Position numbers and translations under genes: made by a program | Notes under the pieces: model-generated | Database searches by the model: none | What the model saw: only the letters and a program-made list of their open reading frames with translations | What the model was told of the DNA's origin: nothing | NCBI RefSeq assembly: GCF_947494875.1 | Contig: NZ_CANLWM010000001.1 | Coordinates: 248,001-312,000, forward strand | Direction of reading: 5' to 3' | From: an uncultured Williamsia sp. | GTDB taxonomy: Bacteria; Actinomycetota; Actinomycetes; Mycobacteriales; Mycobacteriaceae | DNA length: 64,000 nt | Part shown: one piece after another, positions 43,934-52,374 of the stretch | Layout: every line of letters starts with the position of its first letter | Position numbering within the stretch: the stretch's first letter is position 1

Positions 43934-44488
43934 ATGCGCGCGCGGCAGCGGATCCTCGAGGCCACGCTCGAGATCGTGCGGGCCGACGGTTTCGACGCGG
44001 TGTCCATCTCGTCGGTCGCGCAGGCCGCCGGCGCGTCGCGCCAGACCATCTACCGGAACTTCGACGGTGCCGACGACCTGGTCCTCCAGGCGGTGGGCTC
44101 GCTCGTGTCCCATCTGCGCGACGAACTGGAGGCGCGTACCCAGGCCGTCGAGACCCCGCTCGACTACGTCGTCGAACTCATCGTCTCCGGCCGCGCGCTG
44201 GCGCGAGCAGATCCGTTGGTGACGCGGCTCATCACGCCGTCCGAGGCGAACCCGTTCTTCGACCCGTCGTTCATCCACGGCGCGAAAGCAATCCTGCGTG
44301 AGGCGTATTCGACCCTCGTCAGCCGGTCGCCGGAGCTGCAGGCGGGTGTCGACGACGTCGTCGAGGTGTCGGTGCGCCTGGCGCTGTCGGTCATCCTGTT
44401 CGACGATCCCGCACTCGAGGACGACGACCGCCTCCGTGCGTTCCTGCGTCGATGGATCGGACCTGGGCTGCCCGCGGCGTGGCGCTGA
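43934..44488 (+). CDS. TetR-family transcriptional regulator
   Basis: The 184-residue protein has an N-terminal helix-turn-helix (ILEATLEIVRADGFDAVSISSVAQAAGASRQTIYRNFDGADDLV) and a helical ligand domain. GACCAT ends six bases before the ATG. The effector and targets are unknown; the PhyH gene upstream and the cholesterol oxidase downstream are candidates. Confidence 0.9.
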   Translation: MRARQRILEATLEIVRADGFDAVSISSVAQAAGASRQTIYRNFDGADDLVLQAVGSLVSHLRDELEARTQAVETPLDYVVELIVSGRALARADPLVTRLITPSEANPFFDPSFIHGAKAILREAYSTLVSRSPELQAGVDDVVEVSVRLALSVILFDDPALEDDDRLRAFLRRWIGPGLPAAWR

Positions 44489-44659
44489 GCCCACCGTCCA
44501 CCATCGAAGAACGAGACAGTTTTGCGCATTTCTGTCACATTTCGCGGGTGATTCTGTTGTTCACAGTCTCAAACTTCACCGGTTGGGCGGGGCCGACACG
44601 ACCCTCGCGCCCCTAGTCTCCGGTCGACCATTCGCCCCGATCCCCTCGTCTGGAGACGC

Positions 44660-46282
44660 ATGTCGATCACCCGTCGTAGTTTTCTCGCCGGCAGTGCAGC
44701 CGTCGCCGCCGCAGGCACCGTCGCCGGGCCGGCCGTCGCACGACCGACGCAACCGGGATCACCGAGGCCGGCGCGCATCCCCACGGTGCGCGAGGACCAC
44801 CGCGCGGTCATCGTCGGATCCGGTTTCGGGGGCGGCGTCAGCGCTCTCCGTCTCACGCAAGCCGGTGTGCAGGTCACGCTGCTCGAGCGCGGGATCCGAT
44901 GGCCCACGGGCCCGAACGCCCACACCTTCCCCGAACCCGGCTCGAACCTCGCCGACAAGCGGTTGCTCTGGTTCGGCACCGCCCCCGAGGCGCTACGCAC
45001 ACTGCTCCCGACGGGCTTCCCACGGATCGGGCCCGTGCCGCCGTACCCGGGCCTGATCGACGCGGTCGTCGGCGACACCATCACGGCGCTGTGCGGTGCC
45101 TCCTACGGCGGCGGCTCCATCACCTACCTCGGCATGTCGTTGCAACCCTCACGTGCCGTCTTCGAGGAGCACTTCCCCTCCGGCATCGACTACACGCGGA
45201 TGGACCGGGTCCTCTACCCACGGGTGTCGCGGATGCTGCAGCTCCAGACGCCGCCCGACGAACTCATCGCGAGCCCGACCTACGAGTCGGCCCGCGTCTT
45301 CGCCCGCAACGCCCGTCGGGCCGGCTATCAGGTCGACAAGGTGCCCGTGCCCGTCGACTGGAGCTACGCACTGGCCGAGCTCCGCGGAGAGCTGCGGCCC
45401 TCGTACACGAACAACGGGTCCATCGGGATCAACAACGGGGGCAAGCACAGCGTCGACGTCACCTACCTCGCGGCAGCGGAGGCGACCGGACGACTCGACG
45501 TCCGCACACTGCACGAGGTCACCGAGGTCTTCGAGACCCGTGACGGCCGATGGGAGGTGCACGCCGATCACCTCGACCTCGCCGGCCGGGTCATCGAGAA
45601 GAAGATCCTCACCACCCGCGCGCTCGTCATGGCCGCCGGCAGCGGCAACACCCCGAAGATCCTCGTGCGGTCCGCCGCACTGGGACACATCCGCGACATG
45701 CCCGACGCGCTCGGGACGGGCTGGGGAACGAACGGTGATCTGATCTACGTCTGGAACGACCCCGCCGAGCGGTTCGGCGCCGTCCAGGGTGGCCCCGTCG
45801 TGTACGCGTCGGAGGACTGGTCGAATCCGACCACGGCGAACACGGTGATCCAGGCGGGCCTCCCGCCCCTCCCGGCCGACCTGCGCACAGCGATGATGGT
45901 CGGCTTCGGTGTGAGTCCCGACCGCGGCCGGTTCGACTACGTCGGCGCCTCCGATTCGGTGATCCTGCGATGGCCGCGGGACGGTGACCACGCCATTCGC
46001 GAGCTCATGAGCCGTCGCGCTCACCGGATCGCCGGGCCGGGGAGCACCCTGGTCGACACCAACGCGATCGCCAACACGACCTGGCACGGCCTGGGTGGCG
46101 CCTGCATGGGGTCGGTGTGCGACATCGACGGTCGGGTGCTCGGCAAGCGAGGTCTCTACGTGGTCGACGGGGCGCTCATCCCGGGGACGACGGGCGCCTG
46201 CAACCCGTCGATCACGATCGCCGCCATCGCCGAGCGCGCCATGGAAGCCATCGTCACCCGCGACGTCGGCACCGTCATCTGA
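44660..46282 (+). CDS. Secreted class I cholesterol oxidase (GMC family)
   Basis: The 540-residue protein has a twin-arginine signal (TRRSFLAGSAAVAAAGTVAG). The mature part has the FAD-binding loop VIVGSGFGGGVSALRL, the GASYGGGSITYLG block and C-terminal TWHGLGGACMG and GACNPSITIAAIAERAME, which hold the active-site His and Asn of Streptomyces/Brevibacterium-type cholesterol oxidase. It oxidises cholesterol to cholest-4-en-3-one with release of peroxide, outside the cell. CTGGAGAC precedes the ATG. The 171-base upstream region contains a GACAG...CTGTC dyad. Confidence 0.92.
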   Translation: MSITRRSFLAGSAAVAAAGTVAGPAVARPTQPGSPRPARIPTVREDHRAVIVGSGFGGGVSALRLTQAGVQVTLLERGIRWPTGPNAHTFPEPGSNLADKRLLWFGTAPEALRTLLPTGFPRIGPVPPYPGLIDAVVGDTITALCGASYGGGSITYLGMSLQPSRAVFEEHFPSGIDYTRMDRVLYPRVSRMLQLQTPPDELIASPTYESARVFARNARRAGYQVDKVPVPVDWSYALAELRGELRPSYTNNGSIGINNGGKHSVDVTYLAAAEATGRLDVRTLHEVTEVFETRDGRWEVHADHLDLAGRVIEKKILTTRALVMAAGSGNTPKILVRSAALGHIRDMPDALGTGWGTNGDLIYVWNDPAERFGAVQGGPVVYASEDWSNPTTANTVIQAGLPPLPADLRTAMMVGFGVSPDRGRFDYVGASDSVILRWPRDGDHAIRELMSRRAHRIAGPGSTLVDTNAIANTTWHGLGGACMGSVCDIDGRVLGKRGLYVVDGALIPGTTGACNPSITIAAIAERAMEAIVTRDVGTVI

Positions 46283-46331
46283 CCCGGCGGTGCTCACGGA
46301 CAGACATCACCCTCCGAGAAGCGAGACAAAA

Positions 46332-46360
46332 TTGCTCCGATACGTCTCGATCGCTAGGGT
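46332..46360 (+). promoter_or_regulatory. Promoter of the secreted lipase gene
   Basis: TTGCTC (46332-46337) and TAGGGT (46355-46360) are 17 bases apart and the ATG follows after seven bases, suggesting a leaderless transcript. CGAGACA lies just before the -35 and recurs upstream of the cholesterol oxidase gene. Confidence 0.5.
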
Positions 46361-46367
46361 CCTCACC

Positions 46368-47708
46368 ATGCGTGTCACACGTCACATCGCGGTGGGTGTC
46401 CTGGCTGTCGCCGCTGTCGCCACCGCCCTCGCGGCGCCCACCGCCTCCGCCGCGGACCCCTTCTACGCTGCGTCGCCCTCGACAGTCGCAGCAGCGGCAC
46501 CCGGGGCGGTGCTCAAGACACGGACGATCCCGTACCACGTCCTCGGAGTCGCCACCCCGGTCACCGCGATCCAGATCCTGTACCGCTCCACCGATTCCGT
46601 CGGCGCACCCGTCGCGAACGTCACGTCGGTGCTGATCCCGCCGCGACCACTGCCGACCACGAAGGTCGTCTCGTACCAATCCGCCTACGACTCACTGAAT
46701 CCCGCGGACTCCCCGTCGCGGGCCATCGCCGCCGACGACCGGCTCGGCGGCCTCACGGCGGGCGGGAATCCGGCCATCGGCGGCGTCGCCGCCAACGGTG
46801 AGGGTGCCATCGTCGGGCCGATGCTCGCGGCGGGTTACACCGTCGTCATCCCCGACACCGAGGGCCCGAAGGCGAACTTCGCGGCGGGCCCCGAGTACGG
46901 GGTGCACACCCTCAACTCACTCCGTGCCGTGCGTGATGTGCCTGCGACCCGCATCACCGGCACGTCACCCGTCGGGCTCATCGGGTACTCCGGCGGCGCG
47001 ATCGCGACGAACTGGGCGGCGATCGAAGCACCCAGGTACGCACCGGATGTCGACCGGCAGCTGATCGGTGCGGCGCAAGGCGGCCTCCTGGTGAACCCCG
47101 CCACGAATCTCCGCTACATCAGCGGCACACCGGTCTGGTCGGGGGTCGCGGGGATGGCGGTGGTGGGCATCGGCCGCGCCTACGACATCGATTTCGGCCC
47201 GTACATCAACGACTTCGGGCGACGCATCCTCGGCCGCCTCGCCGATGCGTCGATCCTCAACGTCCTCGGTCAGTACGGACGACTCACCTGGCCGCAGGTG
47301 GTGCAGCCGAAGTACCGGAACCCCAACTCGGTGCGCGCGTTCGTCGACGCCACAAACAAGGTCAACATGGGAGCCGCAGGCACGCCTTCCATCCCGATGT
47401 TCGTCGCGCAGGGCGCCAACGGAGCACTCGAGGGAACCCCCACCGGGCCCGCCGGTGTCGGCACCGGCGACGGCGTGATGGTCGCCGGTGACGTGCGCAC
47501 CCTGATGCGTGACTACTGCGCAGCGGGATTGCGCATCCAGTACGACGAGTACCCGGCGCTGAGCCACACGCTCTCCGCCGTCCCCTGGCTCGCCGGCGCG
47601 CTGCAGTGGCTGACCGATCGTTTCGCCGACCGACCCGCGCCCAGCAACTGCGCAGCCATCCGTCCCGGTAACAGTCTCGCCCCGCAGGTCTACGAACCCG
47701 CGCCCTGA
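46368..47708 (+). CDS. Secretory lipase (LIP family)
   Basis: The 446-residue protein has a Sec signal peptide cleaved after PTASA (about residue 28). The alpha/beta hydrolase core has IPDTEGP, the nucleophile elbow GYSGG and a C-terminal His in ALSHTLSA. It fits the LIP/Candida antarctica lipase A-type family of secreted actinobacterial lipases. It should release fatty acids outside the cell, close to the secreted cholesterol oxidase, which suggests joint attack on sterol esters or lipids (inference). Confidence 0.88.
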   Translation: MRVTRHIAVGVLAVAAVATALAAPTASAADPFYAASPSTVAAAAPGAVLKTRTIPYHVLGVATPVTAIQILYRSTDSVGAPVANVTSVLIPPRPLPTTKVVSYQSAYDSLNPADSPSRAIAADDRLGGLTAGGNPAIGGVAANGEGAIVGPMLAAGYTVVIPDTEGPKANFAAGPEYGVHTLNSLRAVRDVPATRITGTSPVGLIGYSGGAIATNWAAIEAPRYAPDVDRQLIGAAQGGLLVNPATNLRYISGTPVWSGVAGMAVVGIGRAYDIDFGPYINDFGRRILGRLADASILNVLGQYGRLTWPQVVQPKYRNPNSVRAFVDATNKVNMGAAGTPSIPMFVAQGANGALEGTPTGPAGVGTGDGVMVAGDVRTLMRDYCAAGLRIQYDEYPALSHTLSAVPWLAGALQWLTDRFADRPAPSNCAAIRPGNSLAPQVYEPAP

Positions 47709-47800
47709 TCGGTGTCACCGTGGCGGCCCCCCGAAAACCGGGTGACGTCGGCACGGTCGTCGTGCGACCGTCGGAACCCCGACGGGCGAGAGGATCGACG

Positions 47801-48973
47801 ATGGCACACGTGCTCATGGCGAGCATTCCCGCACCAGGACACGTCAACCCCCACGGCGAGGTGATCCGACGGCTCGTCGAGCGAGGCCACCGGGTGTCGT
47901 ACGTGAACGACGCCTCGTGGCGTGCTCAGGTCGAGTCGCTCGGCGCGACCCTGGTGTCGTACTCGTCCGTCCTCGTCGACCACGCCTTCGCCGGCGACAC
48001 CGACGCCGTGGACCATCTCGCGCTGTTCCAGGACGAGTACGAGGCCATGCTCCCCGCGGTGACGGCGATCGTCGACGACGATCCACCAGATCTGGTCCTG
48101 TACGACATCGCAGGCGTCCCCGCCCGTCTCGTCGCTGTGGCACAGGGCATCCCGGCGATCCAGTTGTCGCCCACGTACGTCGCGTGGCGCGGCTACGAGC
48201 GTGACATGGCCGAGTTCCTCGACGGTGTCCGAGCCGACCCCCGCGGCGTCGCCTACCTGTCCCGTCAGCAGGCGATGCTGCGCGCACACGGGATCTCCGC
48301 GGACCCGCTGGAATGGATCGGCCACCCCGAACGCAGCATCGTGGTCATCGCCGAACAATTGCAGCCACACCGCGACGAGGTCGACCGAGACGTCTACACC
48401 TTCGTGGGGCCGGCCGTGCGTCGCGCTGACCCGGCGGCGTGGAGTCCTCCCGACGACACACCGCTCATCGTCGTCTCACTCGGCAGCGCCTTCACTCACC
48501 AGCCCGCGTTCTACCGACGGTGTCTCACCGCGTTCGGCGACATCGATGACACCCGGCTCGTCCTGCAGATCGGGTCGGTCGATCCGGATGAGGTCACCCG
48601 CGGACGCCCTCTGCCCCGCGGGGTCGAGCTCCACTCCTGGATCCCCCAGCGCGAGATGCTCGACGCGGCAACGGTGTTCGTCACCCACGCCGGCATGGGC
48701 GGTTCGGGTGAGGGGCTGGTGACCGGGACGCCGATGATCGCCGTGCCCCAGGCCGTCGACCAGTTCGAGAACGCCGACGCGCTGGTGGCACTCGGTGTCG
48801 CTGTCCGTGTCGACACGTCCGACGCCACCGTCGACGCGCTGCGTGCGGCGTACACGACGGTCACCGGAGATACGGTGCGCGAGAGGAGCCGGCAGGTCGC
48901 CGCGTCTCTCGCCGAAGCGGGAGGGGCTGACCGCGCGACGGCGATCGTCACCGAACACCTGGCCGCCGTCTGA
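47801..48973 (+). CDS. UGT/MGT-type glycosyltransferase (GT1)
   Basis: The 390-residue protein has a GT-B fold: N-terminal MASIPAPGHVNPHGEVIRRL acceptor domain and a C-terminal donor signature FVTHAGMGGSGEGLVTGTPMIAVPQ...DQFENA. It resembles macrolide-inactivating MGT and other secondary-metabolite glycosyltransferases. The acceptor could be a sterol, macrolide or lipid. A GAGAGGA site lies nine bases before ATG 47801; earlier in-frame starts near 47720 add a low-complexity extension. Confidence 0.9.
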   Translation: MAHVLMASIPAPGHVNPHGEVIRRLVERGHRVSYVNDASWRAQVESLGATLVSYSSVLVDHAFAGDTDAVDHLALFQDEYEAMLPAVTAIVDDDPPDLVLYDIAGVPARLVAVAQGIPAIQLSPTYVAWRGYERDMAEFLDGVRADPRGVAYLSRQQAMLRAHGISADPLEWIGHPERSIVVIAEQLQPHRDEVDRDVYTFVGPAVRRADPAAWSPPDDTPLIVVSLGSAFTHQPAFYRRCLTAFGDIDDTRLVLQIGSVDPDEVTRGRPLPRGVELHSWIPQREMLDAATVFVTHAGMGGSGEGLVTGTPMIAVPQAVDQFENADALVALGVAVRVDTSDATVDALRAAYTTVTGDTVRERSRQVAASLAEAGGADRATAIVTEHLAAV

Positions 48974-48975
48974 GG

Positions 48976-49006
48976 CGGCGGGCAGTCAGTTCTCGCGTGC
49001 CCGCCG
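48976..49006. terminator. Terminator hairpin between convergent genes
   Basis: CGGCGGGCA (48976-48984) pairs perfectly with TGCCCGCCG (48998-49006). It starts three bases after the glycosyltransferase stop and covers the stop of the convergent gene. Confidence 0.55.
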
Positions 49007-49672
49007 GCCACGCGGCGCGCGGAGCAGGTCGGCGAGGCGGGACAGGGCGACGACGACCTCGTCGAGCGCGGCCACGACCTCGGGATCGGTCAGGGACGGA
49101 CTCGCCGTCCGGTGGTCGTCGAGGTCGCGTGAGGGTCCGCCGTGGCGGCCCAGCGGCTGGTCGGGCGTGCGCGGTTGGTCCACGGGTCGGCCCTGTCGTG
49201 GCAACTCGGCGCCCGGATCGTCGAGGCCCGGCGTGCGAACGGCGCGACTGCGCATCGACGGCACATCGGTCGCCAGGTCGAGGATCGCCCGCTGCGGGAT
49301 GTCGGTGCTCTGCGCGGGCGACGCCGGGGGCGCGGGGGGCGGCGAGGGCGGCGCGGGGCGTGGTGCGTGGCCGTTGCTCGGCGCGAACCAGTGGGCGCCG
49401 GGATGTCCCTCGAACAACATGCACGGCGTGACCGCCGGTGCGGAGCAGGGGTTCCGCTCGATCAACGACTGCGCGTGCGCGGCGGCGTCGTTCCACTGGA
49501 TCCAGAGGCGCCGGTCGAAGCGCGGGACCATCTCGGCGTCACTCGCGTGATCGCCCCGGTGGCCGATGGACAGACGACAGTTCACCACCCAGCCGCCGAC
49601 ACTGGTGTCCCCCAGAGCGGCACGTTCGGCCTCCGTGCAGATGACGGTCGACCAACATCCGTCGTGAACCAT
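48986..49672 (-). CDS. Hypothetical protein with two C-x4-GHxGxH motifs
   Basis: I recognise no family. The 228-residue protein has a Cys/His-rich first half with two similar motifs, CRLSIGHRGDH and CMLFEGHPGAHWF, each C-x4-G-H-x-G-x-H, suggesting a pair of metal sites. Other cysteines lie at GCW, VIC and NPC. A Pro/Ala-rich linker (about 100-125) and a charged, low-complexity C-terminal half ending in a helix (VAALDEVVVALSRLADLLRAPR) follow. There is no signal peptide or membrane helix. GAGGGG precedes the ATG. Confidence 0.7.
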   Translation of the reverse strand: MVHDGCWSTVICTEAERAALGDTSVGGWVVNCRLSIGHRGDHASDAEMVPRFDRRLWIQWNDAAAHAQSLIERNPCSAPAVTPCMLFEGHPGAHWFAPSNGHAPRPAPPSPPPAPPASPAQSTDIPQRAILDLATDVPSMRSRAVRTPGLDDPGAELPRQGRPVDQPRTPDQPLGRHGGPSRDLDDHRTASPSLTDPEVVAALDEVVVALSRLADLLRAPRGRRAREN

Positions 49673-49747
49673 GCCCCATCCCCTCGCCCCCGCGCGCGAT
49701 CAGACTAGCCGCAGGGATCCGACCATGTGCACGCGACGGCGGGGACC

Positions 49748-49921
49748 TCAGCTCTGTTCCGCGAGCATCCGGTCGTCGAGGGGCGGGGCCTCGTCGGTCG
49801 CGCGCTGCTCCGCCAGCGATATGGCCCTGCCCACGAGGACCGAGACGAGCACGGCAACCGTGGCCCACACGACAACGATCGTCGCGACGACGGCGATGAG
49901 GAGAACACTCACCTCTGCCAC
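49748..49921 (-). CDS. Small single-pass membrane protein
   Basis: From GTG 49921 the product has 57 residues: one long hydrophobic helix (VSVLLIAVVATIVVVWATVAVLVSVLVG) and a charged C-terminal tail. GGAAGG four bases before the GTG favours this start over ATG 49975. No family is recognised. Confidence 0.55.
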   Translation of the reverse strand: MAEVSVLLIAVVATIVVVWATVAVLVSVLVGRAISLAEQRATDEAPPLDDRMLAEQS

Positions 49922-50051
49922 CTGCCTTCCGGCCGGTAACCCCCCGTCCGGCTGTCGAGAACCCCGACCGAACATTCGTACCCCTGCATTCAGGATGCAC
50001 GATGTTCCTGAAAGGTCGATGAGCGGGCGGTGAGAACACGCCTCGGAGGGA

Positions 50052-51194
50052 TCAGAAGCCCAGGTCGCGACCCACGATGTCCTTCATGATCTCGGTGGTC
50101 CCGCCGTAGATCGTCTCGATCCGGACGTCGGTGTACATGCGCGAGATGGGGTACTCGGCCATGTAGCCGTAGCCGCCGTGCAGCTGCACGCAGGTGTCGA
50201 CGATGCGCTTGAGCAGCTCCGTGGTCCACCACTTCGCCTTCGACGCGTCGACGGCGGTCAGCTCGCCGTCGACCATGGCCTGGATGCTGCGGTCGACGTA
50301 GGCGCGGGCGACGTCGAGGTCGGTGGCGATCTCGGCGAGCTTGTGGCGGTTGACCTGGAACGACCCGATCGACTGGCCGAAGGCCTTGCGGTCGAGCGCG
50401 TAGTCCTTGGTCATCTGGAACGCCTGGTGCGCGGTGGCGACGGCGCCGACCGCGATGGCCAGCCGCTCCGACGGCAGGTTGTGCATGAGGTGGTAGAAGC
50501 CCCGACCCTCCTGCCCGATGACGTTGGTCTCGGGGACCCGCACGTTGTCGAAGTGCAGCTCTGCGGTGTCCTGGGCGTGCTGGCCCATCTTGTCGAGGTT
50601 GCGGCCGCGCTCGAAGCCCTCCATGCCCCGCTCGACGGCGAGCAGCGTGAAGCCCTTGTGGCCCGCCTCCGGGTCGGTGCGCGCCACCACGATGACGAGG
50701 TCGGAGTTGATCCCGCAGGAGATGAACGTCTTGGACCCGTTCAGGACCCAGTGGTCGCCGTCCTTGACCGCGGACGTCTTGATGCCGGCGAGGTCGCTGC
50801 CGGCACCGGGCTCGGTCATCGCGATCGCGCCGATGATGTCGCCGGCCGCGAACCCGGGCAGCCAGCGCTGCTTCTGCTCGTCGGTGCAGAGGTTGACGAG
50901 ATACGGACCGACGATGTCGTTCTGCAGGGTGAGTCCCGGCGCCCGCGAACCCGCCCGTGTCATCTCCTCGATGATCACGGCGTTGAAGCGGAAGTCGTCG
51001 ATGCCCGAGCCGCCGTACTCCTCGGGGATGTAGTGGCCCACCAGCCCGGCCTCACCAGCCCTCTTGAACACCTCGCGATCGATGATCCCGTCGGCCTCCC
51101 ACTGGTCGGCGTAGGGCAGGACCTCGCGGTCGACGAAGGCACTCGCCGACGAGCGGAGTTGATCGTGTTCGGACTCGAAGACCAGGCGCTTCAT
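50052..51194 (-). CDS. fadE: Acyl-CoA dehydrogenase
   Basis: The 380-residue flavoprotein has the acyl-CoA dehydrogenase blocks AMTEPGAGSDLAGIKT, GSKTFISCG, KMGQHAQDTAELHFDNVRVP and the C-terminal YGGTTEIMKDIVGRDL with the catalytic Glu in TTEIM. It introduces the alpha-beta double bond in beta-oxidation. Chain length or a steroid side chain cannot be told. GAGAGGG lies before the ATG, and an inverted repeat lies upstream in the region shared with the divergent hydrolase. Confidence 0.94.
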   Translation of the reverse strand: MKRLVFESEHDQLRSSASAFVDREVLPYADQWEADGIIDREVFKRAGEAGLVGHYIPEEYGGSGIDDFRFNAVIIEEMTRAGSRAPGLTLQNDIVGPYLVNLCTDEQKQRWLPGFAAGDIIGAIAMTEPGAGSDLAGIKTSAVKDGDHWVLNGSKTFISCGINSDLVIVVARTDPEAGHKGFTLLAVERGMEGFERGRNLDKMGQHAQDTAELHFDNVRVPETNVIGQEGRGFYHLMHNLPSERLAIAVGAVATAHQAFQMTKDYALDRKAFGQSIGSFQVNRHKLAEIATDLDVARAYVDRSIQAMVDGELTAVDASKAKWWTTELLKRIVDTCVQLHGGYGYMAEYPISRMYTDVRIETIYGGTTEIMKDIVGRDLGF

Positions 51195-51262
51195 CGCGAC
51201 CCTCTCGGTTGTCGGGCACAGCCCGGCCGGGGCGGCGACGGGCCGACGTAAGCGAGGTTACA

Positions 51263-51298
51263 CAGAACGGAAGATTTCTGAAAGGGGGTTCAGTTCTG
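51263..51298. promoter_or_regulatory. Inverted repeat upstream of fadE
   Basis: CAGAAC (51263-51268) and GTTCTG (51293-51298) flank a TTTC-T-GAAA core. It lies about 70 bases before the fadE start, between fadE and the divergent hydrolase, and is a possible TetR-type operator. Confidence 0.4.
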
Positions 51299-51328
51299 GG
51301 TCGGTCGGTGCAGATCGTGTGGCATGCG

Positions 51329-51334
51329 TAGCAT
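51329..51334 (+). promoter_or_regulatory. -10 hexamer of a leaderless transcript (hydrolase)
   Basis: TAGCAT is followed by six bases and the GTG at 51341, supporting that start. Confidence 0.5.
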
Positions 51335-51340
51335 TTCCTG

Positions 51341-52243
51341 GTGACCACGGGGGACATCTCAGCAGCGACGACGGACGAGCCCGCAGACGCATCCACGACC
51401 GTCCGGTTCACCGGGGCCGGCGGCATCGGGCTCGTCGGCAGCCGGTGGGATCCACCGACCGGCGCCACCGCGACCGCCCTGCTCCTGCACGGCGGCGGCC
51501 AGACCCGGCACTCGTGGAAGAGGACCGGCGATCATCTCGCCGCCGCCGGCCTGCGGGTGGTGACCCTGGACTGTCGCGGCCACGGCGACAGCGACTGGTC
51601 GTCGGACGGCTACTACGACATGGACGTCCTCGCCGAGGACGTCCATCACGTGATCACCGACCTGGGTGGTCCCGTCACGCTCATCGGGGCGAGCATGGGA
51701 GGCCTCACCGGCATCGCCGTCGCGGATCGCTGGGGCGTCGACGAGGTGTCCGCGCTGGTGCTGGTCGACGTGGTCCCCCGCTACGACCGTGGCGGCAGCC
51801 GCCGCATCCGCACGTTCATGCGCAGCGGCATCAGCGGTTTCGACTCTCTCGACGACGCCGCCGACGCGGTCGCGGCGTACCTGCCGCACCGGAAGCGGCC
51901 CCGCAGCATCGACGGCCTGCGTCGCAACCTCCGGCGGCGGGAGGACGGCCGGTGGTACTGGCACTGGGACCCGAACGTCATCGCGGCGGAGACCGTCGCC
52001 CGGATCCCCACCGACCAGCTCGACGACGCGGCGGCGCGCCTCGAGATCCCGATGATGCTGGTGCGCGGGATGTTGTCCGACGTCGTCCCCGACGACGTGC
52101 TGTCGGCGTTCCGGCGGCGCGTCCCCCACGCCGAGGTCACCGAACTCCGTGGGGCGGGCCACACCGCGGCCGGCGACGACAACGACGCCTTCAGCGACGC
52201 CGTCGTCGAGTTCGTCAGCAGGATCGCCCCGCCGACCCCCTGA
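51341..52243 (+). CDS. Alpha/beta hydrolase
   Basis: The 300-residue protein has the alpha/beta hydrolase fold: LLLHGGGQTRHSW oxyanion region, the nucleophile elbow GASMGGLTG, DVVPRYDRGG and a C-terminal His in GAGHTAAGDD. Relatives include epoxide hydrolase-like enzymes and peroxidases; here the nucleophile is Ser, so an esterase-like activity is likely. Divergent from fadE. Confidence 0.88.
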   Translation: MTTGDISAATTDEPADASTTVRFTGAGGIGLVGSRWDPPTGATATALLLHGGGQTRHSWKRTGDHLAAAGLRVVTLDCRGHGDSDWSSDGYYDMDVLAEDVHHVITDLGGPVTLIGASMGGLTGIAVADRWGVDEVSALVLVDVVPRYDRGGSRRIRTFMRSGISGFDSLDDAADAVAAYLPHRKRPRSIDGLRRNLRRREDGRWYWHWDPNVIAAETVARIPTDQLDDAAARLEIPMMLVRGMLSDVVPDDVLSAFRRRVPHAEVTELRGAGHTAAGDDNDAFSDAVVEFVSRIAPPTP

Positions 52244-52251
52244 TCACCCGC

Positions 52252-52371
52252 CGAGCGTGCAGTCGATCTCGCCGAGCGGGCACTCGATTCCTCCGACATC
52301 GACGCGAATGCACGATCGTGGGGATTTACTGCACGGTCGCGTGCATCTACTGCACGGTCGCGGGGTGGCTG
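52252..52371. repeat. Block of degenerate 21-bp tandem repeats
   Basis: Two 21-base units begin CGAGCG (52252-52272, 52273-52293), then a 15-base break, then three 21-base units begin TGCACG (52309-52329, 52330-52350, 52351-52371). Units of the second set share TGCACGrTCGyG. The block fills the gap between the convergent hydrolase and nadB genes. It has no clear gene. Confidence 0.75.
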
Positions 52372-52374
52372 GTC

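Noticed and set aside
52252-52371. CRISPR array
   Set aside because: The 21-base units are contiguous and degenerate, without unique spacers, and no cas genes are present.
52244-52374. Small Cys-rich peptide encoded across the 21-bp repeats
   Set aside because: The frame gives a short CTV/IYC repeat with no start signal or ribosome site. It reflects the repeat length of seven codons.
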